From positions 1,426,001 through 1,490,000 of the forward strand of contig JAHLMK010000012.1 in assembly GCA_019915135.1 (NCBI GenBank): 64,000 nucleotides of DNA. Reading direction: 5' to 3'. The DNA comes from Strobilurus pachycystidiatus. Lineage: Eukaryota; Basidiomycota; Agaricomycetes; Agaricales; Physalacriaceae. The notes beneath the pieces are model-generated. The model ran no database searches and had not been told where the DNA came from. It saw nothing but the letters and a program-made list of their open reading frames with translations. This document shows, piece by piece, positions 9,593 to 21,238 of this stretch. A program made the translations under genes and the position numbers. Position 1 is the stretch's first letter, and each line of letters begins with the position of its first letter.

Positions 9593-11193
9593 CTAAGGGA
9601 CCAAAGAATCAGTCGCGGCCAGGTACAGGTCCCTCGTGCGCAGGAAGGTTTGAACCTCCCCGTGAGCCCTGTTCATGGTCAAGGACAACTCGTGGCGATA
9701 GCCGTGTTCCGCGGCTACCATCGACGCGGAAAGAGCCAAGTCCGCGGGAAGCGCAGCCAAGATCTGCATTCTGCGAACAATGGCAGAACTGGCACCTTGG
9801 TAAGCGTTGACCAACTGAGCGGCTGTCAAGAAAACAAATTCGAGTTAGATACACCCAAAATCGAAATCGAATTTGTTACTCACTAGAAGACAACTGATCA
9901 ATGAGGACGGGTTCGATGTTAAACCCAGCGGGTTTAAGAGCCTTGGCCATCCTCTTGGATTCAGGAAGAGCAACAGTGGCCTTGCGCTTGGGAGCCGTCT
10001 CCAACTGAGCAGTAGGAATGGATCCCGACGTCGCCACAGCCTTGTGATACAAGGAAGAATTAGTATCCAGGCCGGGTACTTCACAATAGTAAAGATATTT
10101 TACCGAGCGAGCAGACTATATAGAAGTCAAAAATCGAGCTCGAAAAGCTAAAGAGCCAATAACTCACGGCTTCAGAGGCTGTAGAAGCGGGAGGTGTAGC
10201 AACCTCGACCACTTCTTCATCGCTATCCTCTTCGTCGGAAGACTCCACGGAGAGCTGTTTAAGAAAAGCAGCCAGATCAGCCTCGTAATCTAGACCGAAA
10301 AGGCATCAGAAGCTTACTTCGGAGTCGGAAGAGTTTACTTCACCCATTTCTGAATGATCATCAGCCCATTGGAAGCCATTAGTAAAAGAAGATTTACTAA
10401 TGTCGCCAGAGGCAAATCGAATAGGATCGTCCAGAACGGTGGAAGAAGAAGAAGCCTTCTATAACATAAGACATAAGAAATTCGAACTCGAAACACAGAA
10501 AATCGAAATACGAACCAGAACCTTGAGCTTGTTCTTACCCTTGGGTTCGGGAGATTTAGCCTTCTCCTTACCCTTGGAAGAGGAAGCCTCGATGAGTTTC
10601 TTCCATTTGGGATGGAGGGGATGGATCGAAGGAAGGCTGGCAGCTTCCGCCGCGATAGTACCCTTCTTGGTGCAAGTCATGACGAACGCGTTAAGCACGT
10701 TGGCCAGGTTAACGGTATGCAAGTGAGGGCTGACACCCAACTCGGAAACCGCCAAACCTAAGAACGAGCGAAGATTGCAGGAAAACGTGGCGAGCTTCTC
10801 GGGATAGATGCAACCGGAGACGTTGTCCTTGGGAAGGTTCGCTCCCTTATAAAGATTTTAGAAAATCGAGCACGAATTCATAAGAAGAGAAAATCGACTC
10901 ACAAGAACCTTGATGATGACCATGTCCAAAGACGCGGCCTTATCCTTGGCGGAAGCCTTGGAGCGGTCCATGTACTCGACCGATTTAAGGACCAAGGGAC
11001 AGAGGCTGTTGTAAAGCGTCAAGACGGCGGGAACCAAACCCGTAGCAGGCGGATCCCAATATTTAATATGGATGAAGAGCGCTTTGCCATCAGCGAGGCG
11101 ACGTTCAACTAGCTCGGGAACGGTGTCGGGAGCCTCATCAGGGATAAGGTTGACGATTCCGGTCCACGATTTCTTGGAAACAAGAGAAGGCAT
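9593..11193 (-). CDS. Six-exon gene of unknown function
   Basis: Minus-strand exons 11193-10903, 10845-10516, 10458-10318, 10281-10168, 10040-9884 and 9822-9593 give about 420 aa. Four of five introns are phase 0, the last is phase 1. The third intron would be only 36 nt, and the fourth (127 nt) could instead be two introns around a 12-nt exon, so those borders are less sure. The first 200 residues are globular; a Lys/Ser/Pro-rich stretch (KGKEKAKSPEPKGK) and an acidic stretch (SVESSDEEDSDEE) follow, then a helical C-terminus. No enzyme motif is seen. The layout recalls Gag-like or chromatin-associated proteins, but nothing proves that. Confidence 0.65.
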
Positions 11194-12289
11194 TGTGAGA
11201 AGTGTAGAAGAATTTCGAGGGTGAAATGGTTAGCAGGTGCTGGGGCAAATCGACCAGAAACCGCCGACTATTTAACCAAGTTGCAAAGATAACACGAAGA
11301 CCCAGCGAGCGCTTTGTTCGCGCCAACTGGAGTTGGGATTGCATCCGTGCAGACAAAACCCGAAGAGAGAACCAGAAAAATAAGCGAAATGAATTATGGT
11401 TCAGGGTGAAGATCTTGATGTTGCGGACAACATATCGAAAGTTAAAGGGAGATGACACGCTTTATGCGCGCCTGAGCCTAGAAACCGAGAATTTTGCGAT
11501 TTCTAGATAAGACTCGAAGCCGAAATGCACGATACATCTAACGAGAGACCATAAGATTGCCAGTGATAATACGGAGACCTCATTAGGGCAAGAATGAGCC
11601 TCCAGGAGAAATTCATCTTCGAATATCACCATCCAAAGTGCCCACTTGATTTATCAAGTCAACATCACGTACACATTCTTAAAGAGGACTCGTCTAAGAA
11701 ACGAACTCGAGTTCCAAGTAATTCGGACTCGACTTTGTCAGTGTTGTTCATAGACGATTAGAGTTCGATTAGCTCACTTCCTGCTGATGAGTAGAATGGG
11801 GTTAAGCTACAGAATGGTCTAGGTCAGCATAAATGGGGATGAAAGCCCAGTAATGTTATCACAAGATACAACTATCCCCTTGGAATTCTAAGTCTAGAAC
11901 CCACGATAGCACAAAATCGAGTAACAGCCGAGCTATTCGAAGAAGCCAATAAAGATAAAGATGATCAAGTGTTCTTCATGAATAATCCGCAGTATGCCAA
12001 GAGTGTTAAGAATCAAGAAGCCAAGCTTCTTCAGATCTCAGGTGATTAAATCTGACCTGAAATCAGTAGAGATTGGAACAAGCAGACAGATTGCGAACAA
12101 CAAGTCAACGATCTACCATGGATCTTAGAGTGGATTCTTAAGCGAAATGAAGCTCTAGACTCAATCAGATAATCGAGACTGAATTGGTGACGCAATCTGA
12201 AGAATCCGAGTCGCAAAGAAGCATTCAGAACAATTAAGAGCCAAGAGAAGATGAACCCCATGTGATAGATTCGACCGATAGCACGCAAG
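11194..12289. other. No gene recognised
   Basis: About 1.1 kb upstream of the gene at 11193-9593. The proximal 100 bp contain TTAAATAG on the minus strand, a possible TATA box. The rest is AT-rich with scattered TCGA words and only short frames. Confidence 0.4.
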
Positions 12290-13262
12290 GATGTTGCAAT
12301 CCGAGCTTGAAATTAGTCAACGTGGATCAACTCTAGAGGGTTCGTCATGAATAAACTGGCATAATAAGGAAATGGAAGCGCCTAGACTGGTGTCTACAGC
12401 GCGGAAATTAACTCCAAGTGGCTATTAGTTAGTAAGTTAAGATTAGTGTACAGTAGGGACCAGTTTGTATAAAAGAAGCGTCGATACAGTATAGTAGTTT
12501 AGTTTAGTGACCCGCAGCCACGAGCCCACAAAGCTCTACTGTAGTAATCTATCTCTGTACAAAATCGAATTCGATTTGCACGCACCCAAAGAAACTCGAA
12601 TTCGAGTCAAACCTAAGAACCAAAGAACAAACCTAACGCACTAAGAGCAAGGGTTTAGAACAAAAGTGAACTTAATCGAAGAGCAAAGTTCCTTGAATTC
12701 AACGTACTAGAGGCGGTGTTTCTGAGCATAGTATCTCCCTAGAGACACTACAGAGACTTTGCAGTCTGAGCCAGCCTTTCCCTAGAGAGGACCGTTCAGT
12801 CGCGAAAAGCGTTAACCAGCATAACCTCTTGCGAGTTCAAGTGCAATTCGAGCACGATTTGGTCTAAAACCCACGCAAAACACTCAAACTCAAAGAATAA
12901 GCTCCTACCGAGGTTATAAGAAACATACCAAGTGTGGCAGTAGACTATCGTGTTCTTGATACAACCCCTCCAGCGCGAGGATTGTGAAAGTCGCATAGTT
13001 TAAGTTCAGTCAGAGGCTTGTGTATTGTTCCCTGAAAACCAGACGATTTGTCAATCGGTCAAAATCCCTACCACCCCCTTCAAACTCGCACTTTGTGCAC
13101 ACCTACGTTTCTGTTACGCAAGAACCTTGTTTTTCAAGTGTAGTGTTGTAGTAAATCAAGCTCGATTTTCTATTGCAAAACCCAATATTCCAAAACCGCA
13201 GAAACTTTACTCTCATTCGGAGTATTAAGAGTTGTGTTGTTTGTTAGGTGTGATTCTACGCC
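12290..13262 (+). promoter_or_regulatory. Possible LTR or promoter region at island edge
   Basis: TATAAAA at 12468-12474 is followed by a long non-coding stretch with palindromes AAATCGAATTCGATTT (about 12563-12578) and ACTCGAATTCGAGT (about 12595-12608). Composition changes abruptly near 13,260 from AT-rich and TCGA-dense to GC-rich. That is what an element end would look like, but I found no second copy in the window and no clear TG...CA ends or target duplication, so the LTR reading is tentative. Confidence 0.3.
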
Positions 13263-13446
13263 TCTAAAATAACGTGCACATCAGCGTTCAGGCGGGCCGC
13301 CTCACGCCATTGCTCGTCCATCGTAATGGCATTGTTGAACACCTCCGCACGCTCGCAAAGCTCGTACGGTGGAGAGATTTGGCTTTGATGGCCGGAGGAG
13401 AAAAGGCTATGATGTACGCGAAACATCAAGGCCTATAGTAGAGTGT

Positions 13447-13827
13447 TCATGAGGCGGAGCGGGCAATGGAGAAAAGAATAGACCTGACCGCGGCAAGGTT
13501 GTCGTTCACATGGAGTGTCACATGCGTCCGCCAGTACTGGCGGAGCAGGTGTTCAAACAGGTATACCAGGTCCAGATCTCGGGCTCGGTGGTGTGTGAGG
13601 GAGAGAACATCAAGTTCTTTGACGGTGAACCGAAACCTGGTATACGCATATGCTTTTCTATCGACGCGCGGTAACCAAGGAGCGGGGGATGTATGCAGCT
13701 GGGAGTTCCACCGCTGTCGGAGGTGGTGGTGGTACGGCGGGAGACACCCGACGCGTTCATAGTTGTGATTGTCCATAGGTGTATCGACTCCGTCATAATC
13801 CAAGTCGGGATGCAGGTAGGTATCCAT
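13447..13827 (-). CDS. Hypothetical 126-aa frame
   Basis: A single open frame of 126 aa with ordinary composition on the minus strand, next to the gene at 14686-14021 on the same strand. No motif is recognised and overlapping frames on both strands are almost as long. It may be an exon of a gene or chance. Confidence 0.25.
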   Translation of the reverse strand: MDTYLHPDLDYDGVDTPMDNHNYERVGCLPPYHHHLRQRWNSQLHTSPAPWLPRVDRKAYAYTRFRFTVKELDVLSLTHHRARDLDLVYLFEHLLRQYWRTHVTLHVNDNLAAVRSILFSIARSAS

Positions 13828-14020
13828 GGTGAAGGAGGTGAAAGAGAGTGAGCAGCAGAGCGGGTGCGCAGAAGACTGGAGCCGGCGGATTCAGGGTAGG
13901 CGGCCCCCGTGGTGCGCAGACGCGTCTGGCTGAGAGAGGGTTTGTGCCTTCCTTGGCGTACAGATTGTGAGCATTGGGTGGGAACTGCGGTGCGGTAAAC
14001 TAGTATACAGGTTGGTATAA

Positions 14021-14686
14021 TTAGTTATAATAAGAATGGTAGACAACGTTAGCAAGGTAGGGGGAGTTGCGGCGGAAAACAACCGCTACAGTGCCACTGT
14101 TGAACTCGTCCGCGTACCGAGTTTTGGCCTCCTCGTGCGAATCATATCCCTTGAAGACGCTCCTGCAAACTTTGAGAACCAAGGGGGCGGCGTTGGTCCT
14201 GTGAATTTTGGTAAGCAGAGCAATGAGAATTGCAAGGCTGAGCACGCACCAATCATCAAAGACTCCGACGCGCTGTCCAACAATCACCGCGTACCATTTG
14301 TGAACAGCGCTGGCGTCGGCAGGTTCAAGAATCTCGTGCGGATAGGGAACGGAGTACGTTGGAAGCGGGCTTGAGGGTGATGGTGGTGGTCCCTGATTGC
14401 TGCTGGCGGGATGAGGTGATGATGGGGGACGCTGACTGCTGCCAGCCGCCGGACGACGGCGAGGGGACGTGATGGTCGTGGACTGCGTTGTGGTTGTGGT
14501 CGTGGTAGATGATCGAGAGATCGTTACGTAAAGATCTAGTAAAGGATCTCAGATTGTAGAAAGAGTGCTAAGTGCAGTCACTTTACCTGAATCATCATCC
14601 GAATCAAGAGAAATGAACGTAGATGGGGGGGATGGAGGTGGCAGTTGCATGATGATGGGGCACAAAGGAGCAAGTGGATGTGTCAT
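14021..14686 (-). CDS. Small protein with RNase H1 N-terminal-like domain
   Basis: Exons 14686-14587, 14535-14250 and 14198-14021 on the minus strand give 187 aa; both introns are 51 nt. The N-terminal 100 residues are Ser/Thr/Pro-rich and begin with an acidic patch (SLDSDDDS). From about residue 112 comes HKWYAVIVGQRVGVFDDW and then, after the last intron, VFKGYDSHEEAKTRYADEF. This pattern of a short beta hairpin, GVF..W and a later K-G-(Y/F)-S-x-EEA helix is typical of the RNase H1 N-terminal (viroplasmin-like) fold, which binds RNA-DNA hybrids or double-stranded RNA. No catalytic RNase H domain follows. It is divergent from the broken gene at 14845 with 158 bp between starts. A homologue of exactly the same length with the last intron at the same point and phase lies at 60914-61582. 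Confidence 0.7.
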
Positions 14687-15301
14687 CAGAAGTGATAAGC
14701 AAATGATAAAATGAACGCGGGCCCCAGGGTCAACGCTGCGAGAGATATTCAGAGACTGCCCATCACTCGGAAAAGGTCCCCAGACCGTAAGTGTTCACGT
14801 TAGCCATTGAATGGGTTGTTAAACAGTTGTTAGGTTCACCAAATATGGCACCTCCCGGCATTTGGCATGGTGCGCGCCGGGCCTTTATGTTTGCGGAGCT
14901 CGAAGGCTATATATCAGCACATGCCGCTAAGCAAGGCAAGGCTTTTGTGGCTTTGGCCATTCAACGTTTCCTGAGGAGGTTTCCATTGACGCTGGGCGCC
15001 AACAACCCAACGGAGGAGGCGCTGGCTCAGGTAAACAACGACAAACCAACTCCGGAACGCGTCCCGCCAAGCGAGGATGGCGTCGGACCCAAAAAGTATG
15101 CAAGCGCAAAGAAGGCATTTGATGCTGAGACAGCCAAGCTGCAGAAGCTCGTTGAAATGAGGACGTCTTCACACAGAGCCTCACTTATGTTTACGTTGCT
15201 TTTCCCATCAGCAAATTACGCGCTGGTTCCCTTACCATTACGACCGCGTGTGCGGGGCAAACGCAGAGATGGGCAAGAAGAAGATCAATGATGCCGCCGC
15301 A

Positions 15302-15763
15302 TAGAGATGTCCACAAATATATATTCGAGTATATTCTTATTCATGCACACGAATAATCCCCCCTCTAAGAGTCATAATTGTTATTCATGAATATACTCTT
15401 AATCTTATTCGTCAACTTAATCTTCACTGCAAATATTTCGCTTTTATTCATGAATATTCACGAATATACAAGTATAATCATCTCAATATCACTCAAAATC
15501 ACAGTTAAAGTTATTGAATGAACTATAAATCATTCAAACAGCATCTAAATTTATCATAAACTTGTCTTCAGTACTGAGAATTCAGTATTGTCAGACACTC
15601 ATGAATGAGTTGAGGATTATGTGAACTTGAAGGTTCATATTCTATATTCGTCAACTTATTCTTATTCACAAATATAATATATTCATCATATTCATATTCA
15701 TGAATAAGATTAGGAATATATTCATGAATATTCTCCTTTACTCCTTATTCGTGGTCATGTCTA
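15302..15763. mobile_element. hAT-like non-autonomous element (MITE), 462 bp
   Basis: The element is flanked by the 8-bp duplication CCGCCGCA (15294-15301 and 15764-15771), the size expected for hAT transposons. Its ends TAGAGATGTCCACAAATA and, inverted, TAGACATGACCACGAATA match at 15 of 18 positions. The inside is AT-rich with repeated TATTCATGAATA palindromes and no transposase. It sits inside a coding exon. Confidence 0.85.
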
Positions 15764-15887
15764 CCGCCGCAGCAGCGAGAAGGACGCGCAAAGAGCCTGC
15801 CTACGTACTTTGGGCGAGGACCAAGGAGAGCGAGGGCGCGATTGACGCTTGTCTGGCTGGTTTGATAGACGAGAAACGCCTGGAGAT

Positions 15888-16737
15888 TGTCATGATGTGG
15901 CCTCACCGTAGATCAAGACCCTCCACTTTGGTCACACTTTGGCGTCCTGACACTACGGCTACACGAACCAGCGCCACACCGGAAGATGCCGAGAGATATG
16001 TCAAGGGGTTGAGAGTTCGATCCCTTATGGCGACAGAACCGGGATCCTGAAGTTCCGCCCTTGTCGGGCTTCCCGCCCTCCCGGACACACTTTGGAGCGA
16101 GCACACATGGTGTAAGACACCCCGGGAATATACTTAGGCCGCGTGAGTCAGGCGGGAGTCGGTACCCGACCAAACCCGCCTTCCCGACCAATGGGCGGTC
16201 ATCGATCTATCGGGCGGTCATCGGGATGTCGGGATCTCCGTCATCCGCAGCGTCGGACCACTCCCGACGCATCGGGAGTATGTGGTAGAAGCTTCGAGAA
16301 GAGGAACGATGAGCAAGCATGGGATTAGTATAAATACAGAGACAGCGTTGTACTAGCTACTGAGACTTCGTCCTTAACCAGTTTTCCCCCATACAACTCC
16401 GTTGGGCACTCTGCACTCTCCGTGGTAGGACTCACCCACATGTCTCCCTTCGATACCTCCGCCAACGTCGTTGACTCCGACGAGAGAAGGCTCCCCGACG
16501 CCACACCTGGGACTAGGTCCGGCGGCGAGCCTCGTACCTTGGGATTAGGTTCCTACGGTATCACAGTCTCTGGCGAGATGGATGTGCGACCATCGAGGGC
16601 CCCTATGACTGGTACAGTACGACCAGTCGAGCACAATACGAGGATGTACGTGGTACGCTCGCAGGAAAGCTATGAGTTGACTACAGGGATAGTCTCTCAT
16701 GAGCGAGTCCTTGTCACGGCGGGGTCAGGTCGTAACA
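15888..16737 (+). mobile_element. Solo LTR (850 bp) in a coding exon
   Basis: It starts TGTCATGATG and ends GGTCGTAACA, flanked by the 5-bp duplication GAGAT (15883-15887 and 16738-16742). Related LTRs lie at 26920-27814 and, inverted, 54855-55725. No internal sequence remains, so it arose by LTR-LTR recombination. Open frames inside it (for example 16422-16811) are not genes. Confidence 0.85.
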
Positions 16738-19071
16738 GAGATGAAGCTGCAGGAGCACGAGAAGCTGGATGGCCGAACTCTTGGAGCTCTTCGTACCAAG
16801 GCAAAATGTGACGCATTTGGACGACTGCCTGAGGAAGTCCGCGTGCAGTGGGAGTCCGCCGCCGTCGCTCAGCATGAGAATAGGGTCGAGGGGTTGCGGG
16901 AAGCAGCCCGATCCCCGGAGCAGCTCCAAATGTGAGGAGCATTTGTTGTCTTCTTAATTTTGACTGATTTACATGACACAGACAACGCAATTGACGGGCT
17001 GTATAGGAAGGTTAAGCCGGTCTTGGATGCCATGGCGGCGGCGTCGGGTTGGCAGTTTACCCTGATTGGCGGAGGGCCCGAACTGAAGGACGATGGATTT
17101 CTGAATATCATGTAGTAAGTTGGGTCCTTATTGCCTGGAGTCCTACGTCTGATTGCTCACATGTAACATTAGTGCTCACGCTGAACGCTAACGCAAAACA
17201 TGAAGCTCACATTCAAGGAAGCTACCAGTGAGGGAAACCAATGGTGGGCGCGAGAGCTCATGGCTGAGTACTCATCCTACCTTCAAAAGTGCTACAGTAT
17301 GTCTTCCTCTGTAATCTGCTTGACGTCTTACTGATATTCAACAGCCGAAGAGGAATGCCGCACTTTGGCGCTTAGCAAAAGCACAGAGGCGGCGGCGCCA
17401 AAGGCCAAGAAAAAGGGACGAAAGAAGAACACGCCGAAGGAGATCTCAGAAGGCCTGGACGCTGGAGAGTCGCACGCCCACATTAACCGACACGTACACG
17501 GCAACAAGGAGCAGCAACAGAGCGCTCCCTCTACAGCAACTACTATGTCATCAGCACCCGCGGCTCCAGGGCAACAGCAGCGCGCACACCCTCCCTCAAC
17601 TTCAACTAGGACCGTCCCAGCATTGAACGCGGCCGTCGTACAACCCGTTCCCGCAGATGTGACAACACCGCCGATTGCAGCGCCGTCCCCGTTCAGCCCT
17701 CCAAATCCATCACATGATCATTCAGGCTCTGGCGAGCGGCCTCAATTGGATACGGAGACCGTTGAAGCTGTACTTTCGTGGTATCCCGCCTTGGAGGAGG
17801 GATTGCGCGCTCTGGCGGGGGCGGAGGACTGACGACGTGTCTTGGCTATCCTCCGGTCTTGCACAACCTGTGACATGGAGAGGGAGGAGGCCTGGGCGAT
17901 AACCAACGCTTCAGCCAGGGCTGAAGGTCTGGAGCACCCGATGACGGGGTCATGCTTACATGGGCTCAAACGGAAGGATGGCGGCGAATTAGATCAGGAA
18001 ATTGGCGGAAGGCGGGAAGTTGGTGATGATGCGCCGCCGCCACCTAGTTCCTCTCCGCCTCCACAGTCAATGGCGGCTCAATCGACGCCGCCGCCTTCAC
18101 CGGGTCGCACCTTGTCACCACCATTGCCAAGACGGTGGTCGTTGCCTCCCTCATCTCGCGCAGGGTCTCCTATCTCATCTCCCGGACAGCTGTGCACTTC
18201 AACTCCACCGACGATAGATATCCAAGCATCCAGCGTGCCAAAATCGGCGGAACGCGAATCCACTCCTCCAGCCCAACCAGAACACTTGCCGACTTTGTCT
18301 CCGCCACCTGCACCGGCGGGCTCGATGATCCAAGCTAACAAGAGGGGGCGGGAGGATGAACCGGAAAACACGAGCAGCAAGAGAGCAAGGACGGCAGAGG
18401 TACAGGAGGGGTCGTTGGCTGCTAACGCCGCCAACAAGGAGGCCGATACCACCGACTTTGACCTCAGCAGCGTCACCTTCACGAGGAAGCCGAAGAGTGC
18501 CGAGGAAATTCGTACTCTGAAGAATTTGGAGAAGGGGCTGGGCTTTCTCAAGCTGAAGGATTATGGACGGGAGTATGCAAGGGTGGTGGGACGATGGAGA
18601 GATTTTGAGGAGGCTCACGGTTTCAAGCAAGTCGGCCAGGATCTGGAGAAGACCCATCGACCGGTCTGTATTGGTGAATGGATCTCACGCGCGCGGAGGG
18701 TGGCTTATGAGTCCAAGAGTTTGCCCGCGACGATGGACTTCGTCAAGACCATTGAGCAGGGATTTTGGGCTTGGTGGTCGTCGCTGCAGCCTGACTTCCG
18801 TGATCTGGATGATGACGGAATCCTTTTACCTGATGAGCGTAGACGGGCGCTCCTTCCCGCCCATCCTGATTGTTGGGATGACATCAAATCCTCTGGAACA
18901 AATGGACTTCTGAGTGTTGTTGCCTGCCTCCGTTTCTGGCGTGACGCCATTGCCGCCGTTCCGGAAACGCAGGCGTTCAGAGACGTTCAACACGGTCAAT
19001 GGGCTGTAGATGACTGGCTGACAGCAGTGCACGATGTAGATTATGTATTACAGCAGTTGACGGTAGCTTAG

Positions 19072-19768
19072 GTTTTGTACTTCTTTTTCAAGCAAGGTCT
19101 AATAATATGTAAGAGTGACACGACTTTCAGTAGCATACGAGGCAAGTCCAACATGACGTCAGCGTGATGACGTGTTGGGGAAAGGGCGCGCTGAACGGTA
19201 TCCAAAGTGTCGAGCGCGCATCCAGCGCATCCCGCCCCAAGAACATTGATGTTAAGACTCTGTATAGTTAAACAGGATCTATAAATATATGATTCATTGT
19301 TTGTTGAATATTTTGATTCAAAGATGAAGTGTTGAGGGCGCATCCAGCGCATCCCGCTCTCATAAAATAGCTTTAATTTTTTTTACAAGGCGGGCGGACC
19401 GTATAAAAAGTACAGCTACGCTGGAAAGGCGGCGGCTCAGACAAAATGTTGCCCAAATTTGGGCGGCAAGAAAGACAGCCCTTGGTGCGCCACACACTGG
19501 AGGCATCCCGCTCTCCTGGGCCAAGGGAGGCCATGCCTACCCATTTGGGATGGTGGGAAAACACCCCGTTGCATGATTGCAACCTGGAGCTCCCGCCCAT
19601 TTGACGGGTCCTGCCCCGAGATTCAAATTTGAAATGAGATCCAGCGCACCCCGTGTCAGCAGAGGCGGGATCAGGCGCTGAGCAAAGGGCGCGCAGCAGC
19701 GAGCAGCAGCATCCCCGCTCATCTGCCCCAGTGGTCACACCCGGTCACAGGCAGCATCCCGTGCTACT
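19072..19768. repeat. GC-rich region with GCATCCCGCTC repeats and small palindromes
   Basis: The word GCATCCCGC or close variants recurs (near 19224, 19345, 19502, 19706, 19751), twice within GCGCATCCAGCGCATCCCGC. Several perfect short palindromes lie between them (GCCCAAATTTGGGC, GTTGCATGATTGCAAC, AGCCCATTGGGCT). TATAAAAAG lies near 19401. This may be the 5' control region of the Penelope-like element that follows or an unrelated repeat. The same word recurs beside the paralogous gene at 57 kb. Confidence 0.55.
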
Positions 19769-21083
19769 TTGGTATACAGTCCATTTGGGCTGTATAATGT
19801 ATGCTGTAACTCAGCCCATTGGGCTTGTTTGATACATTATTCTAACAGCCAAGGCTGGGACGTTGACCCGCCGGCCAACAACTCGGAGGCGCCTTCTAGG
19901 CCTCTTAAGCGTGTCCGAGAGAATACTGCCGGAGACCACCATGTGGCCTCCGCCTCGTACTTGCACGCTACGGCGAGTTCTGCAAAAGCAAACTCGGGGC
20001 AAACTGTGGCTTCAATGCCCGCCCGTTGGGCACCTTTCCTTCTGGAGGTCCCTTCCGTAAACTATCCGGTGCCTGACGCTATGGTGTTCTTCATCCAGTC
20101 GTACTCGAACACCATTATGGGATTCTCCGACTTGGCTAAGACGTTTGTCAGTGCCCAACGATTGCTCGACCGCTTTAACTCGGAAGCCGAGGGCAATAAT
20201 ATCCCCCAGGTTGTCCTAAGCGCGTTGAAGGTCCCCGCTTTCAAGTGGCCCGAGTCCTATAAAGACGAAGGCGTTGAACTCGTAGCGGCGGACCGCGAGA
20301 CTTTTGACAAGGCGCTTCTCCCTCTGCTCCAAGCCGGTGTTGTCTACCAACGCGCGGTCTACGAGGCAAACCTCACGGTCGCAAAGAAGCATGCCAACGC
20401 CTGCAAACGCGGCACCCAACTCGCCGTCAAGCTCACCGATTACAGCAGGACTGTCCTGCCCGGGAGCGATAGCAAGAAATGGGACGCATTTGTGGACGCT
20501 GTTGTCAAGGCGTGCACCGAGGAACTCAACGCAATGATTATCAATGCCCTCGCTCGCGCCACTGCTCAGATGATCGACGCTGAGGCCAAGAAATCCGCAG
20601 TCGCCGAAGCAAATGAGAAGGCAGCTACAACGAAGGGGACAGCGGACATTGAGACCATCGTTTCTGAACAACTGAAGGCCGGCATTGCCGCGCTCAGTAC
20701 GTCTCTCCCTTTCCTGTTGCATGACAGCCCTTCTGATCTCTCTTTGATCTCTCCTTCTAGAGGCCGAACTTCGTGCCCAGGAGAACCCATCGAAGAAGAA
20801 GGACTCGAAGGAGAAAGCGAACCCCAAGAGCTCGACCTCCTCGTCGTCAAACTCCCGCCAGCAACCGGCCTCGTTGTCTTCCTCGAAGAAGACCGGTCAA
20901 CAGTAGAAAGGAAAGACCGCAAGCGGCAACGCGAACGCGAAGATGACGAAGAAAGGAGGAAAAGCCGCCGGGGAAGGAAAAGGAGGCGGAAAGGGAAAGA
21001 AGGTTGCGAACTCAAAGACCGACAAGAAGGGGAAAGGCAAAGCCAAGGCCGGGTCCTCCGACGAGGATCCGGACTCAGACTAG
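19769..21083 (+). pseudogene. ORF1 of Penelope-like element
   Basis: A globular, helix-rich protein of about 310 residues is followed by an intron (20697-20760, GTACGT...CTTCTAG). The frame then runs through a Lys/Ser-rich tail (KKKDSKEKANPKSS) and, after one in-frame TAG at 20904-20906, a Gly/Lys-rich, acidic end (SSDEDPDSD) up to TAG 21081-21083. The smoothly continuing composition past 20906 suggests that TAG is a nonsense mutation. The true N-terminus is uncertain, since the first 60 codons are odd. It lies just upstream of the RT frame, as expected for a first ORF of a retroelement. No known domain is recognised. Confidence 0.55.
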
Positions 21084-21238
21084 CCCTCCCTCTTGTTCAA
21101 GAGCTCCCGCCACATCCCCACCGTGTTTCTACTTGGGTTCGTCCTGGCACCACGTTTCATCGTAACCGCCCAGCAACTTACCCACCTTTTTTCTTTAGAG
21201 CTCCGCTTGCACTGCGCGTCCGTTTCGTAACTCTTTGA

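Larger units (their letters stand above)
14845..19071 (+). pseudogene. Large unknown gene, broken by a MITE and a solo LTR
   Basis: Parts of one gene run from ATG 14845 to TAA-type stop 19071. The N-terminal part ends near 15150; the next exon starts at 15212 (QITRWFPYHY). It is cut at 15301 by a hAT-like MITE, resumes at 15772, is cut at 15887 by a solo LTR and resumes at 16743. At both cuts the frames before and after agree once one target duplication is discounted. Later exons include the family signature GGGPELKDDG near 17070 and a long C-terminal part 17842-19071 ending in GLLSVVACLRFW and AVDDW. An in-frame TGA at 17830-17832 separates 17365-17829 from 17842-19071. The intact relative is at 60440-57748 (minus), sharing the QI/AI-R-W-(F/L) block, the GGP block and the G(L/M)L(S/T)VVA block. 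Function unknown; the family is multi-copy. Confidence 0.8.

Noticed and set aside
16422..16811. 129-aa open frame
   Set aside because: It lies wholly within the solo LTR flanked by GAGAT and has no domain.
17365..17832. Separate 155-aa gene
   Set aside because: It is in the same frame as 17842-19071 and separated only by one TGA; it is better read as part of the broken gene.
20216..20827. 203-aa minus-strand frame
   Set aside because: It mirrors the Penelope ORF1 frame and has no recognisable domain.
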